From Acidobacteriota bacterium (GTDB lineage: Bacteria; Acidobacteriota; Terriglobia; Acidiferrales; UBA7541), in the NCBI GenBank assembly GCA_016201285.1, contig JACQDE010000052.1:60699-124698 (forward strand): a stretch of DNA of 64,000 bases. The letters run 5' to 3'. Both the position numbers and the translations under genes were made by a program. The notes under the pieces are model-generated. The model was not told the origin of the DNA. It saw nothing but the letters and a program-made list of their open reading frames with translations, and did no database searches. Numbering within the stretch: the first letter of the stretch is position 1; every line of letters starts with the position of its first letter. Positions 37,005 through 48,312 of the stretch are shown piece by piece.

Positions 37005-37646
37005 ATGGCTCAGGCCCACTGCGACGGCTGCGGATTGCCGGCATCGCCGGAACATATTGCCCTGCGCATCCGCCGGATCGAACTGGCCACGCACTTTCGT
37101 CCCGTCCACATCCACGCGCTGTTTCTGGCTGAAGCGCCGCCGGAGCGGCCGGAAGACTACTTCTACTATCCGGCCAAAGGGCGCGCGGAACGCGGACGTC
37201 TCTCCCGGGCGCTCTTCAGCGGATTGATGGAAGGCCTCAGTATTGCCCCGATGGCAGGCGAGGGGGATGAGCCGTTCCTGGCTGAATTCCAGCGCCGGGG
37301 ATTCTTTCTGGCCGATTGCCTGGAATGTCCCGTGGCGGACATTGTGCCGGGACTCCGCGAAGGAACGGTCCGGGCGAACGCTCACGAGTTGGTGCACCGG
37401 TACGGCGCGACGATCCTGCGACGGATCGATTCGTCTTACAAACCGAGGCACATTGTGCTGCTCTCGACGCGCACGCGGCACCTGATTCCGCTGCTGCAAC
37501 AGGCGGCGTGGGGCAGCCGGCTGCTGCTCTACCACGGACTGCCCTTGCACTTTCCTCACCCTGACAATCCCGGGGCGCAGGCGCAATTCCGAGCGGGTAT
37601 GGCGGAAATCGCGACACTTGCTGCGTGGCAGACAGGGACGGCATAA
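37005..37646 (+). CDS. Hypothetical protein, possibly UDG-like fold
   Basis: 213 residues from ATG 37005. It begins with CDGCGLP (one CxxC pair). VHIHALFLAEAPPERP followed by DYFYYP recalls the start of uracil-DNA-glycosylase-fold hypothetical proteins, but the catalytic residues of UDGs cannot be confirmed. Other features: DCLECPVADI and PRHIVLLSTRTRHLI. Function unknown. Confidence 0.6.
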   Translation: MAQAHCDGCGLPASPEHIALRIRRIELATHFRPVHIHALFLAEAPPERPEDYFYYPAKGRAERGRLSRALFSGLMEGLSIAPMAGEGDEPFLAEFQRRGFFLADCLECPVADIVPGLREGTVRANAHELVHRYGATILRRIDSSYKPRHIVLLSTRTRHLIPLLQQAAWGSRLLLYHGLPLHFPHPDNPGAQAQFRAGMAEIATLAAWQTGTA

Positions 37647-37771
37647 AGCGGAGGCAGCGTCCGGCAGTCCGGAAGCAAGCAGGTGTGTAAAATCTCGCGG
37701 CCGGCCACGAATCTGCCCAAGTTCGGCGCTTCCCGAAATCTGTAAGTCCTTGGAATTTCATGAGTTGAATT

Positions 37772-37786
37772 TGGCTGCCGACTTGC
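37772..37786 (+). promoter_or_regulatory. Possible sigma-54 promoter
   Basis: TGGCTGCCGACTTGC has GG and GC exactly 12 nt apart (TGGC at -24, TTGC at -12). It is 142 nt upstream of the tetraheme cytochrome gene. The flanking consensus bases do not all match. Confidence 0.3.
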
Positions 37787-37927
37787 CCATGATTCTGTTG
37801 GGGAAGGGTGTGCGCTTCCCACAGGGCACACTCGTCCTCAACGGTGACCGGCGCACTTCTGAGCCGCGGGCAGGCCCGGTCGTCGAAAGGAACACATGAA
37901 CCTGCAACAAACTCGAGTGGAGGTTCA

Positions 37928-38347
37928 ATGACGAAGAAAAGTCTGCTCGCCGTTCTGGCCATCCTGTGCGCCATGGGCTTGATGCTGAGCTTGGCCGCGC
38001 CGGCCTACGGCCAGGCAAAACCGAAAGACACGTACATCCTGAAGGGCGCTCCGATGGGCGGGGTGAAGTTTGAGCACAAGTTGCACGCGGAACGGGCGGA
38101 GAACAAGTGCGAGACGTGCCACCACGCGTCCAAGCCGGAGAAGCCTTCTGAACAGCCCCAGCAGGCCTGCACGAGCTGCCACACCAAAACAGTGACCCCG
38201 CCGATGAAAACGAACACCGTCGGTGCGTTCCACAAGAACGCCACGGCGACGACGGGCAACTGCATTGATTGCCACAAGGCGGAAAACGCCAAGGACAAGA
38301 AGGCACCGGTGAAGTGCATGGACTGCCACAAGAAGGAGAACACCTAG
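37928..38347 (+). CDS. Tetraheme c-type cytochrome (c3/c7-like)
   Basis: 139 residues with a signal peptide (MTKKSLLAVLAILCAMGLML to PAYGQA). Four CxxCH heme sites: CETCH, CTSCH, CIDCH and CMDCH, with additional His residues (KFEHKLHAE, GAFHKN) that could be distal ligands, as in class III cytochromes. A small periplasmic electron carrier is likely. It precedes the cytochrome maturation genes and needs them to mature. The in-frame upstream extension has no gene-like character. Confidence 0.88.
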   Translation: MTKKSLLAVLAILCAMGLMLSLAAPAYGQAKPKDTYILKGAPMGGVKFEHKLHAERAENKCETCHHASKPEKPSEQPQQACTSCHTKTVTPPMKTNTVGAFHKNATATTGNCIDCHKAENAKDKKAPVKCMDCHKKENT

Positions 38348-38382
38348 CCCTCGGCTTCGCTGTTCCGGTCGGGGATTTCCGG

Positions 38383-38418
38383 TCCGGTGGCGTCCCGGCC
38401 TGTCGGGACGCCACCGGA
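38383..38418 (+). terminator. Perfect 15-bp hairpin after the tetraheme cytochrome
   Basis: TCCGGTGGCGTCCCG (38383-38397) and CGGGACGCCACCGGA (38404-38418) with a 6-nt loop. No T-run. It separates the cytochrome gene from ccmE and could be a terminator/mRNA stabiliser or a dispersed palindrome. Confidence 0.6.
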
Positions 38419-38529
38419 GCCGATTCAGGCGAATCGCTCAGGGATCGCGCTGTCGAGGCTCCGGCACGAATTCGGTTTGTGACTGTGCTACACTTTTGGG
38501 TTATCCAACAAGGATCGAGGGGGGGTTTT

Positions 38530-38985
38530 GTGAGCAAGCAAGGAAAGTTTGCCATCGCGTCGGCGCTGATCATTACCACGCTGGGCTGGCTGGGCTGGGT
38601 GGGTGTGAGTGAAAGCAAGACGTACTACCACACCGTCCGGGAATTGAACACGCTCGAGGGCTCGGCGGCGCGGCACCGCATCCGCGTGGGCGGCGACGTG
38701 CGGCCGGGGTCCATCGTGCGGCTGCAGGGACGCGTGGATTTCGTCATCGAACAGGAAGGCCACACGCTGAACGTGAGCTACGTGGGCCGCGACCCGCTGC
38801 CGGACACGTTTGTGGATGGAGCGCAGGCGCTGGTGGAAGGGAAGAAGATGCCGGACGGGCACTTTGTGGCGGAGCAGGTGCAGGCCAAGTGCGCGTCGAA
38901 GTACGAAGCGGTGCCCGGCCAGAAAAAACCCGGAGATGGCAAGCCCGAACAACGGCCCGCGTCTCCCGCTTCCGGGAAGAGCTGA
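38530..38985 (+). CDS. ccmE: Cytochrome c maturation heme chaperone CcmE, Cys type
   Basis: 151 residues, GTG start with GGGGG just upstream. One N-terminal membrane anchor (IASALIITTLGWLGWVGVS) and the OB-fold periplasmic domain (IRVGGDVRPGSIVR, RVDFVIEQEGHTLNVSYVGRDPLPDTF). The heme-binding residue is Cys121 in KCASKYE: CxxxY instead of the usual HxxxY. Cys-type CcmE proteins are known from Deltaproteobacteria and archaea. It receives heme from CcmABCD and passes it to CcmF/H. First gene of the ccm run. Confidence 0.92.
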   Translation: MSKQGKFAIASALIITTLGWLGWVGVSESKTYYHTVRELNTLEGSAARHRIRVGGDVRPGSIVRLQGRVDFVIEQEGHTLNVSYVGRDPLPDTFVDGAQALVEGKKMPDGHFVAEQVQAKCASKYEAVPGQKKPGDGKPEQRPASPASGKS

Positions 38986-39003
38986 GAGCATCGCGGAGAA
39001 TTC

Positions 39004-41059
<2,056 letters not shown>

Positions 41060-41076
<17 letters not shown>

Positions 41077-41596
41077 GCGCGCAAAGTGGGGCTACGCATT
41101 GCTGCTTGCGGCGGCGCTCGTGTTGTTTGCGGCGCCGGGCGGGGCGCAGATTCCGGGACAGAGCGAGAAAGCACAAAAGATCGGCAAGCGGCTGATGTGC
41201 ATGTGCGGCTGCAACCAAATCCTGGTGGAGTGCAATCACGTGGGCTGCTCGGTCTCTACGGCGATGCTGAAGGATCTGGATGCGCGCCTCGCGCGGAACG
41301 AGCCGGAAGACCTGCTCATCCAGTCCTTCGTGCAGCAGTACGGCGAGAAAGTGTTGGCCGCGCCGCCGGCGAAGAAGTTCGGCCTGGTGGCGTGGGTGAT
41401 GCCGTTTTTTGCCCTGCTGCTCGGCTTCTTTTTCATTCGAGTTCTTCTGTTGCGGTGGAGACACCAATCTCCGGCGCTGGCGGGAATGCCAGGCGCGGGG
41501 CCGGAGGCTTCGCCGGAGATGCTGGCGCGGGCGCGGCGCGAGATGGACCTCGAGGATGAGCTGGAAAGTCCGGGGCCCGCGGCAAGGAAAGACTGA
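41060..41596 (+). CDS. ccmH: Cytochrome c maturation protein CcmH (CcmG-independent-looking motif)
   Basis: 178 residues with a signal/anchor (WGYALLLAAALVLFAAPGGA) and a second membrane helix near residue 115. The thiol motif is LMCMCGCNQILVECNH instead of the canonical LRCxxCQ, so three Cys are clustered with a later HVGC. It should reduce or present apocytochrome cysteines to CcmF. Overlaps ccmF and is 1 nt from the next gene. Confidence 0.9.
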
Positions 41597-41597
41597 G

Positions 41598-41945
41598 ATG
41601 GAAACGGGAATTCTCCTGGCGTGCCTTGCGCTGGTTGCGGCCACGCTGATCTTTGTTTTCTACATCGAGCCCGATCCGCGCGATTCCGCGCCGCACCGGT
41701 CGCGGCTGGACCATCTCCTCGAGCGGCGCGATGCCATCTACGACAACCTGCGGGACCTCAAGTTCGAGCACCGCGCCGGGAAGTTTTCCGAGGCGGATTA
41801 CGAGGAGATGCGGAAGTCGCTCGAAACGGAGGCCGCGCTGGTCCTTGCGGAGATTGAAGAAGTGACCGGCGGGGTGGCGCGCCCCCAGCGGCGCGAGGCT
41901 CCGGCCGGAAACGCGCAGACCCTCCGGGGCAAATCCACTTCATGA
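41598..41945 (+). CDS. CcmI-like small membrane protein
   Basis: 115 residues. One N-terminal helix (GILLACLALVAATLIFVFYIE), then a charged helical segment (HLLERRDAIYDNLRDLKFEHRAGKFSEADYEEM). This is the short N-terminal module of CcmI (CycH), without TPRs. Probably holds apocytochromes for CcmF/H. It overlaps the following gene (ATGA-type overlap at 41942-41945). Confidence 0.75.
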   Translation: METGILLACLALVAATLIFVFYIEPDPRDSAPHRSRLDHLLERRDAIYDNLRDLKFEHRAGKFSEADYEEMRKSLETEAALVLAEIEEVTGGVARPQRREAPAGNAQTLRGKSTS

Positions 41946-43186
41946 ATTCTCGAACCCTTCGCACCAGCATATTTCTGATTTTGTTTCTCGTGGTGATGAC
42001 GCCCGTGTCCGCCGGCACGCTCACTGGCGTGGTGCGAAACGGTACGACGGGCGCGGTGGTGCCGAATCAGGACGTCATCCTCATCCAATTGCAGGGCGGG
42101 ATGCAGTCGGCCGGCACGTTCAAGACGGACGCGCAGGGACGCTACGCGATGGAGCATCCGGCCATCGGGCAGGCGCCGGTGCTGGTGCGGGTGCAGTACC
42201 ACGGCGTGAACTACCACCAGAACGTGCCGCCGGGACGCGCGACGGCGGATATCGAAGTCTTCGACTCGAGCGCAAACTTTGCTGCGCTGCGTGTCGTCCA
42301 GCGAATGATCGTGGTGCAGCCAAACGGCGCCGTGCTGCTGATGGGGGAAGAGTACTCGGTGCGCAACCAATCGCAGCCGCCGGTGGCGATCTTCAAGGAT
42401 GACGGATCGTTCTTGTTCGACGTACCGGCAGGGGGAGAACTGGGACAGGTGTCGGCGGCCGGACCGTCGGGCATGCCGCTGGTGCAGGGCACGATTGAGA
42501 AGGGCAAGGGTCGCTACGCAATCGCGTTTCCGATGCGCCCCGGCGAAAACAACGTGCGGGTTTCCTATCAGTTGGCGTACGCGAAGAACGAGGCGACGAT
42601 CCGTGCAATTTCTCCGTACGCGGCACAACGCGTGATGATCATTGCGCCGCCGACCATGACGATATCGGGCACGGGCTTTGCGCCGGCGGGGAGCGAGCAG
42701 GGCTGGAACCTCTACCTGCGCGAAAACGTGCCGGCGAACACTGCCTTTGAGATTTCCGTTTCCGGCACGGCGCCGCCGCCCAGCGCGGAGTCTGCGCCGC
42801 AAGGCGGGCAGGAGAGCGCAGCAGGCAGCGGGGCGATCACTGTGATCCCTGGACGGCTGGACAATCTGAAGTGGGTCCTGCTCGGGGGATTGGCGGCGCT
42901 GTTCGCGCTGGGCGCAGTTTTTCTGTGGAGGCGGCCTGTCCCGCCGCCGGCAGTAAGAATCACGGCGGCCGCCGCAGCGGCGCCCAGAACGCCAGATGGC
43001 GCAACGCCCGCGGCCGTCGAGCAAGTGATGGATTCGGCAAGCCGCGCCGCCACGCAAAGTCTGGAAGAGATCAAGGAAACACTTTTCCGGCTTGAATTGC
43101 GGAGACAGGCTGGCACAATCTCCGAGGATGAATATACGCGCGAGCGGGACCGCACTCAGCAGAAGCTGCGCGAGTTGCTGGGCTGA
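41942..43186 (+). CDS. Exported carboxypeptidase-regulatory-like protein in the ccm operon
   Basis: 414 residues. Signal peptide (SIFLILFLVVMTPVSAG), then an Ig-like carboxypeptidase-regulatory domain (GTLTGVVRNGTTGAVVPNQDV), a long beta-rich region, one C-terminal membrane helix (LKWVLLGGLAALFALGAVFLW), and a cytoplasmic helical tail (IKETLFRLELRRQAGTISED). That tail resembles the LFRLELR...GTISEDEY segment found in CcmI-like proteins, linking it to the maturation machine. Specific role unknown. Confidence 0.75.
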   Translation: MNSRTLRTSIFLILFLVVMTPVSAGTLTGVVRNGTTGAVVPNQDVILIQLQGGMQSAGTFKTDAQGRYAMEHPAIGQAPVLVRVQYHGVNYHQNVPPGRATADIEVFDSSANFAALRVVQRMIVVQPNGAVLLMGEEYSVRNQSQPPVAIFKDDGSFLFDVPAGGELGQVSAAGPSGMPLVQGTIEKGKGRYAIAFPMRPGENNVRVSYQLAYAKNEATIRAISPYAAQRVMIIAPPTMTISGTGFAPAGSEQGWNLYLRENVPANTAFEISVSGTAPPPSAESAPQGGQESAAGSGAITVIPGRLDNLKWVLLGGLAALFALGAVFLWRRPVPPPAVRITAAAAAAPRTPDGATPAAVEQVMDSASRAATQSLEEIKETLFRLELRRQAGTISEDEYTRERDRTQQKLRELLG

Positions 43187-43252
43187 ACGGCAGCGGCGGG
43201 GAAGCGGCACGGGCCCTGTTGAGCACCCCGCGGACGACATAAGCGTCGAACC

Positions 43253-43987
43253 TTGACTTCCTCAACCAACCACGCAGGTCTCGGCGTCGAATTCCACGAA
43301 GTGGAAAAGCGCTACGGCGCGCTGGTGGCGCTGCGGCGCGTCAGCATGAATGTCGGTGCCGGGGAATTCGTCGTGCTCCTGGGGGCGAACGGCTCCGGAA
43401 AGACGACGCTGCTGAGAATGGCGGCGCTGCTGCTGCGGCCGAACCGCGGGCAGATGAAGTTTCCCGGTTTTTCTGGAGATGCCGCGGTCGAGGTCAAGGC
43501 GCGGATCGGAATGGTGGCGCACACGACGCTGCTGTACGACGAGCTGACCCCCGCGGAAAACCTGCGGTTCTTCGCGCGGCTCTACCAACTCTCCGGGATT
43601 GACGAACGGATCGCGCGCGCGTTGGAGAACTGCGGGCTTGCGCACCGGCGGGAGAGCCTGGTGCGGACGCTTTCGCGAGGCATGAGGCAACGCCTCTCCA
43701 TCGCGCGTGCGCTGCTGCACGAGCCCGGGCTGCTGTTGCTCGATGAACCGGCGACGGGACTTGACCGGCAGGGACTGGGCTGGCTTGCGAAGACGCTCGA
43801 AGACCTGCGCGCTTCGGGATGCACTGTGCTGATGAGCACGCACGGGCAGAGCGAAGCACTGGCGCTGTCCACGCGCGCGGTGTTGCTGGACCGCGGGGCG
43901 CTGGTGCGCGACACCGGGCCGGGCGGCGACCCACGCGCACTGCTGTCCGATGCGGGCCCCGACGCCTCGGGGGGAGAGCGACGATGA
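43253..43987 (+). CDS. ccmA: Heme exporter ATPase CcmA-like
   Basis: 244 residues, TTG start. ABC ATPase: Walker [19 protein letters not shown] near residue 42, signature [15 protein letters not shown], Walker [13 protein letters not shown]. With CcmBCD it releases holo-CcmE. It overlaps ccmB by 4 nt (ATGA). Confidence 0.9.
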   Translation: MTSSTNHAGLGVEFHEVEKRYGALVALRRVSMNVGAGEFVVLLGANGSGKTTLLRMAALLLRPNRGQMKFPGFSGDAAVEVKARIGMVAHTTLLYDELTPAENLRFFARLYQLSGIDERIARALENCGLAHRRESLVRTLSRGMRQRLSIARALLHEPGLLLLDEPATGLDRQGLGWLAKTLEDLRASGCTVLMSTHGQSEALALSTRAVLLDRGALVRDTGPGGDPRALLSDAGPDASGGERR

Positions 43988-44658
43988 GCATCGCGCGGGC
44001 GGCGGCAATTGTGCTCGCAAAAGAGTTGCGGCTGGAATTCCGCAGCCGCGAGCTGCTGACCACCACACTGGTCTTCGTGCTGATGGTGATTGTGCTGTTC
44101 AGCTTCAGCTTCGATCCCACGTCGGAAGAATCGAAACGCTTTGGGCCGGGGCTGCTGTGGATCGCGTTTCTGTTCGCGGGGTCGCTGATGCTGAATCCGT
44201 CGTTTGCGCGGGAGCAGGCGAACGACACGCTCTATGCGCTGCGGCTCGCTCCGGTGGAGCCGTTCGGCATCCTGCTGGGAAAGATTCTCGCCAACCTGGC
44301 GTTTCTGCTGCTGACGGAGTTGCTGCTGCTGCCGGTGTTCGCGGTGCTGTACAACGTCGCGGTGCTGCCGGTGCTGGGGCGGCTGGTGGTGGTGCTGCTG
44401 CTCGGGACTCTGGGCCTCGCGGTAACGGGCACGTCGTTCAGCGCGATTTCCGCGCAGGCGCGGATGCGGGAGCTGCTGCTGCCGCTGCTGCTGCTGCCGG
44501 TGCTGACGCCGGTGCTGATCGCCAGCGTCGAGTGCACGGCGGGGCTGCTGGGCGACCCCGCGGAACTGCGAATGAACTGGCTGAATGTGCTGATCGCGTT
44601 CGACGTTATTTTTTTGGCAGCGAGCTATCTGCTGTGCGACACTCTGCTCGAGGAATGA
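43984..44658 (+). CDS. ccmB: Heme exporter membrane subunit CcmB
   Basis: 224 residues, six hydrophobic segments, ending CDTLLEE. The CcmB pattern is visible: [19 protein letters not shown] and [28 protein letters not shown] permease partner of CcmA. It is immediately followed by ccmC. Confidence 0.92.
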   Translation: MSIARAAAIVLAKELRLEFRSRELLTTTLVFVLMVIVLFSFSFDPTSEESKRFGPGLLWIAFLFAGSLMLNPSFAREQANDTLYALRLAPVEPFGILLGKILANLAFLLLTELLLLPVFAVLYNVAVLPVLGRLVVVLLLGTLGLAVTGTSFSAISAQARMRELLLPLLLLPVLTPVLIASVECTAGLLGDPAELRMNWLNVLIAFDVIFLAASYLLCDTLLEE

Positions 44659-44659
44659 G

Positions 44660-45370
44660 ATGAACTCCGCAGAAAAAAGAGACCGGGCGGTGACACTGGC
44701 CGTGGCCGTGCTGGTGATGATCGCGGGCTACGCGGCGCTATTCGTGGCGCCGGAAGAACGGACGATGCGCGCGATCCAGCGCATTTTTTATTTCCATGTG
44801 CCGAGCGCATGGACGGCGTTTACGGCGTTCTTCATCGTGTTCATTTGCAACATTGTTTATCTGGTGCGGCGGGAGCTGAAGTGGGACTGGCTTGGCGTGT
44901 CAGCGGCGGAAGTGGGGCTGGCGTTCTGCACGGCGGTGCTGGTGACGGGGCCGATCTGGGCGAAGCCGGTGTGGGGCATCTGGTGGACGTGGGATGCGCG
45001 GCTGACCTCGACCTTCGTGCTGTGGCTGATGTACGTTAGCTACCTGCTGCTGCGCACGCTGCTGCCGGACCCGGAGAAGCGCGCGCGGATCAGCGCGGCG
45101 TTCGGGATCTTCGCGTTTCTGGATGTGCCGCTGGTGTATTTCTCGATCTGGCTGTGGCGGACACAGCATCCGCAGCCGGTGATCGGCGGCGGCGGTTCGC
45201 TGGACCCGACGATGTGGAAAGTGCTGATGACCTGCTGGGCAGCGCTGCTCGGGGTGATGATCCTGATGGTGCGGCAGCGGTACCGGCTGGAACAGTTGCG
45301 GCACGAGGCGGAAGAACTGGCCCACGCGGCGGAGGCCCGGGCATCGGCATCCGGTGGAGAACTGGCGTAA
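44660..45370 (+). CDS. ccmC: Heme-handling protein CcmC
   Basis: 236 residues, six helices. The WWD motif PVWGIWWTWDARLTS near residue 104 and HVPSAWTAF near residue 46 hold the conserved His. It loads heme onto CcmE. The C-terminal tail is charged (LRHEAEELAHAAEARASAS). Confidence 0.94.
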   Translation: MNSAEKRDRAVTLAVAVLVMIAGYAALFVAPEERTMRAIQRIFYFHVPSAWTAFTAFFIVFICNIVYLVRRELKWDWLGVSAAEVGLAFCTAVLVTGPIWAKPVWGIWWTWDARLTSTFVLWLMYVSYLLLRTLLPDPEKRARISAAFGIFAFLDVPLVYFSIWLWRTQHPQPVIGGGGSLDPTMWKVLMTCWAALLGVMILMVRQRYRLEQLRHEAEELAHAAEARASASGGELA

Positions 45371-45396
45371 AGCTTCCCAGTCGAGGAGAGGAACAG

Positions 45397-45534
45397 ATGA
45401 AGAATTTCGAAAGCCTGTTCGCGGCGTACATTCTGGTGTGGGGCATCCTCTTCGTTTATCACCTCACCGTCGGGGTACGCGTGACGAAGCTTCAGCAGGA
45501 GATCGAGCGGCTGAAGGAACTTCTCAAGCAGTGA
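45397..45534 (+). CDS. ccmD: CcmD-like small membrane protein
   Basis: 45 residues: one membrane helix (LFAAYILVWGILFVYHLTVG) followed by a charged amphipathic helix (RVTKLQQEIERLKELLK), the CcmD layout. A good ribosome site (GAGGAGAGG) precedes the ATG. CcmD helps release holo-CcmE from CcmABC. Its position after ccmC fits. Confidence 0.85.
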   Translation: MKNFESLFAAYILVWGILFVYHLTVGVRVTKLQQEIERLKELLKQ

Positions 45535-45547
45535 CCTCGCGCGCGGA

Positions 45548-46522
45548 ATGACCTCCCCGAAGAAAATCGGCGTTGTTTGCTTCCAGCTCGGCGGGCCCGA
45601 CTCGCTCGAGGCCGTGGGGCCATTCCTCTACAATTTGTTTTGCGACCCGGACATCATCCCGCTGCCGTTCGGCGGGCTGCTGCGGAAACCGCTGGCTCGG
45701 TACATCATCTGGCGGCGCATAGCGCATGTGCAGCAGGCGTACAAAGAGATTGGCGGGCGCTCGCCCATCGGGCCGCTGACGGAGCGGCAAGCGCGGGCGC
45801 TGGAACGCGCGCTCGAGCCGCACGCGGACGCGCGCGTGGTGGTCGCCATGCGCTACTGGCATCCGTTCACCCCGGAAGCCATCGAGCAACTGCGCGGCTT
45901 CGCCTACGACGAGCTGGTGCTGCTGCCGCTGTATCCGCAGTACTCGTTCGCCACGACGGGCAGCAGCCTGAACGAATGGAAACGCTGCTTCCGGCCGGAC
46001 GGACGTGCAGTGCGCCTGGTGGAGCATTTCTACGGCCATCCGCAGTACATCGAGGGACTGGCCGAAAGAATCTCCGCGAGCCTGACGAAATTCAGCGAGC
46101 CGGAGAAGGTCACGCTGGTCTTCAGCGCGCACGGGTTGCCGGTGAGCTTCATCGCGCGCGGCGACCCCTACCAGAAGCACGTGGAGGAAACCGTGCGGCT
46201 GGTGATGGCGAAAGGGAACTGGGGGAACCGGCACGTCCTCTGCTACCAGAGCAAGGTGGGACGGGCAAAGTGGCTCGAACCGTCACTGCTGGATACGCTG
46301 CGGACGTGCGCCGAAAGCGGCCAGCGGCGCCTGCTGATCTGCCCGGTGGCGTTTGTGACCGAGCACATCGAGACGCTGCACGAGATCAATATCGAGGCGC
46401 GGGAGGAAGCCCATCGCTTGGGCATCGAGCAGTTCGAATTGATGCCCGCCCTCGACGATTCGCCGCTGCTCATCTCCGCCCTGGCCGATTTGGTGCTTGC
46501 GGCCGCGGGGCTCAAGCATTAG
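45548..46522 (+). CDS. hemH: Ferrochelatase
   Basis: 324 residues. It inserts iron into protoporphyrin IX (or coproporphyrin III in some lineages). Motifs: QLGGPDSLEAVGPFLYNLF near the N-terminus, LPLYPQYSFATTGSS, and the metal-site FSAHGLPVSF near residue 196. It sits between the ccm operon and the Rieske/cytochrome b operon, coupling heme supply to cytochrome assembly. Confidence 0.94.
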   Translation: MTSPKKIGVVCFQLGGPDSLEAVGPFLYNLFCDPDIIPLPFGGLLRKPLARYIIWRRIAHVQQAYKEIGGRSPIGPLTERQARALERALEPHADARVVVAMRYWHPFTPEAIEQLRGFAYDELVLLPLYPQYSFATTGSSLNEWKRCFRPDGRAVRLVEHFYGHPQYIEGLAERISASLTKFSEPEKVTLVFSAHGLPVSFIARGDPYQKHVEETVRLVMAKGNWGNRHVLCYQSKVGRAKWLEPSLLDTLRTCAESGQRRLLICPVAFVTEHIETLHEINIEAREEAHRLGIEQFELMPALDDSPLLISALADLVLAAAGLKH

Positions 46523-46593
46523 ACTTCGCGCAAGCGGTCCCGAAAAAGGGGACAAAACCGTCCGCAGAGGATTGGAATGATTCCAAGTGTGCC

Positions 46594-46622
46594 TTGACAG
46601 TGTTGAGGGGCGGGCGTATAAA
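46594..46622 (+). promoter_or_regulatory. Near-consensus sigma-70 promoter for the Rieske/cyt b operon
   Basis: TTGACA (46594-46599), 17-nt spacer, TATAAA (46617-46622). The best promoter in the window; the leader before petA is about 60 nt. It indicates separate, probably strong, transcription of the respiratory complex. Confidence 0.8.
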
Positions 46623-46687
46623 TATATTTCTACTCTGGCCTTTTCCTATTTTTCATATGAGGTTGATAGCGCTTTACAAGCGAAACT

Positions 46688-47281
46688 ATGGCCGAACCAA
46701 ACGAGAGCAAACCCGTTGAGTCTAAAGCCGCGCCTGCTCCGGCAGATGCGGCGGCAAAGAAACCGGAAGCGAAATCGACCAGCGAAACGAACGGCAGCGA
46801 CGTCAGCGTAGCGCGACGCCGGCTGATCTGGGCCTGTATCTGGGGCTACCTGGGCGTCAACCTCCTGATGGTTCTCCGCTTTTTCTTCCCGCGCGCACTG
46901 TTTGAGCCCAAAACCGTCTTTTCGATCGGCTACCCTTCCGACTTCAACATCGGTGTGGACACCAAATTCCAGAAGGACTACCGGATCTGGGTGGTGCGGA
47001 GCCCGGGACGCCTGTTCGTGATCTACGCCCGGTGCACGCACCTGGGCTGCACGCCGGACTGGAAGGAAAGCGAAAGCAAGTTCAAGTGCCCGTGCCACGG
47101 GAGCGGATACGACAGCGAGGGCGTGAACTTCGAAGGCCCGGCGCCGCGTCCAATGGACCGGGCACAGGTGCAGATCGACGCCCAGGGCCAGATCATTGTG
47201 GACACCGGAAAGCTCTTCGTGAAGGACCCAACCGTCGGGCGCGACGAGTTTGAAGGCGAAGGCTCGTTCCTGATCGTCTGA
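46688..47281 (+). CDS. petA: Rieske iron-sulfur protein
   Basis: 197 residues. A Lys/Ala/Pro-rich N-terminus, one membrane anchor (LIWACIWGYLGVNLLMVL) and a Rieske domain with CTHLGCTP near residue 116 and CPCHGSGYD near 134 ([2Fe-2S] with two Cys, two His). It takes electrons from quinol and passes them to cytochrome c. First gene of the bc-type complex operon. Confidence 0.94.
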   Translation: MAEPNESKPVESKAAPAPADAAAKKPEAKSTSETNGSDVSVARRRLIWACIWGYLGVNLLMVLRFFFPRALFEPKTVFSIGYPSDFNIGVDTKFQKDYRIWVVRSPGRLFVIYARCTHLGCTPDWKESESKFKCPCHGSGYDSEGVNFEGPAPRPMDRAQVQIDAQGQIIVDTGKLFVKDPTVGRDEFEGEGSFLIV

Positions 47282-47315
47282 CAACAGCTTCTTTCCTCGA
47301 AACAGGGGGCAATGA

Positions 47316-48275
47316 ATGCCGGAAGAGAACGGTAGCGGAGCAGGGAAGCGCGCGGGCCTGCTCGACACGGTGAAGGAAACGGTGAAGCAGGACCTTGCCG
47401 GGCTGAAAGGGGTCCTGGCCGAAAAGGGGAAGGAAGAGCTCGAGGCGCTGAAGGAGCCCGAAAAGACGCAGCTCTTCCGCTCGATCTTCCGCGTCAAAAG
47501 GGACGACACGCCGCGCAGCCGGGCGCTGAGCGTGTTGACCAACGTCTTCTTCCACCTGCACCCGGCCAAGATCAACCGCGACGCCGTGCGCTACAGCTAC
47601 ACCTGGGGCATGGGCGGGATGAGCTTTTACCTGTTCCTGGTGCTGACGATCACCGGCCTTCTGCTGATGTACTACTACCATCCCACGAAAGCGCAGGCCT
47701 ACCGCGACATTCTGTACCTGCACCATGACGTGCCGTTCGGGCAGTTGCTGCGGAACATGCACCGCTGGGGCGCGCATCTGATGATCATCGCGGTGTGGCT
47801 GCACATGCTGCGGGTGTTCCTGACGGGATCGTACAAGCGGCCGCGGGAATTCAACTGGTGCGTGGGCGTGATCCTGATGGTGCTGACGATGCTGCTCTCG
47901 TTCACCGGCTACCTGCTGCCGGACGACCAGCTCGGGTTCTGGGCGGTGACGGTGGGCACCAACATGGCGCGGGCCACGCCGCTGCTGGGGCACGAAGGGC
48001 CGTTCGGGGCGCAGCTCGGGATGACGGCGTTCAACGACGTGCGATTCGCGCTGCTGGGCGGCTCCATTGTGGACGCGAATGCGCTGTTGCGCGCGTACAT
48101 CTGGCACTGCATCGCCATTCCGCTGATTGCGTCGGTGTTCATGGGCGTGCATTTCTGGCGCGTGCGGAAGGACGGCGGCATCTCCGGGCCAGCGCCGGTG
48201 ATGCTGGAGTCGGAGTTGAAGGAAGAGAAGAAAGGACCGCGACCGGTGATCCTGCGACCGAGCGGCACGCGGTAG
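47316..48275 (+). CDS. petB: Cytochrome b, N-terminal (b6-like) subunit
   Basis: 319 residues. About 80 N-terminal residues are charged and cytoplasmic (GLLDTVKETVKQDLAGLKGV), then four helices of the cytochrome b6 part. Heme b ligands: His pairs in NMHRWGAHLMIIAVWLHMLR and in YIWHCIAIPLIASVFMGVHFW. Quinol oxidation and reduction occur on this subunit. A 21-bp palindrome (48275-48295) separates it from the next gene. Confidence 0.93.
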   Translation: MPEENGSGAGKRAGLLDTVKETVKQDLAGLKGVLAEKGKEELEALKEPEKTQLFRSIFRVKRDDTPRSRALSVLTNVFFHLHPAKINRDAVRYSYTWGMGGMSFYLFLVLTITGLLLMYYYHPTKAQAYRDILYLHHDVPFGQLLRNMHRWGAHLMIIAVWLHMLRVFLTGSYKRPREFNWCVGVILMVLTMLLSFTGYLLPDDQLGFWAVTVGTNMARATPLLGHEGPFGAQLGMTAFNDVRFALLGGSIVDANALLRAYIWHCIAIPLIASVFMGVHFWRVRKDGGISGPAPVMLESELKEEKKGPRPVILRPSGTR

Positions 48276-48295
48276 GGGCGTATGGCATACGCCCC
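48275..48295. repeat. Palindrome GGGGCGTATG-G-CATACGCCCC
   Basis: Perfect 10-bp arms between the two cytochrome b genes, matching 4007-4025. Probably a dispersed palindromic element with mRNA-level effects. Confidence 0.65.
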
Positions 48296-48312
48296 AAAGC
48301 TACGGAGGCCCT

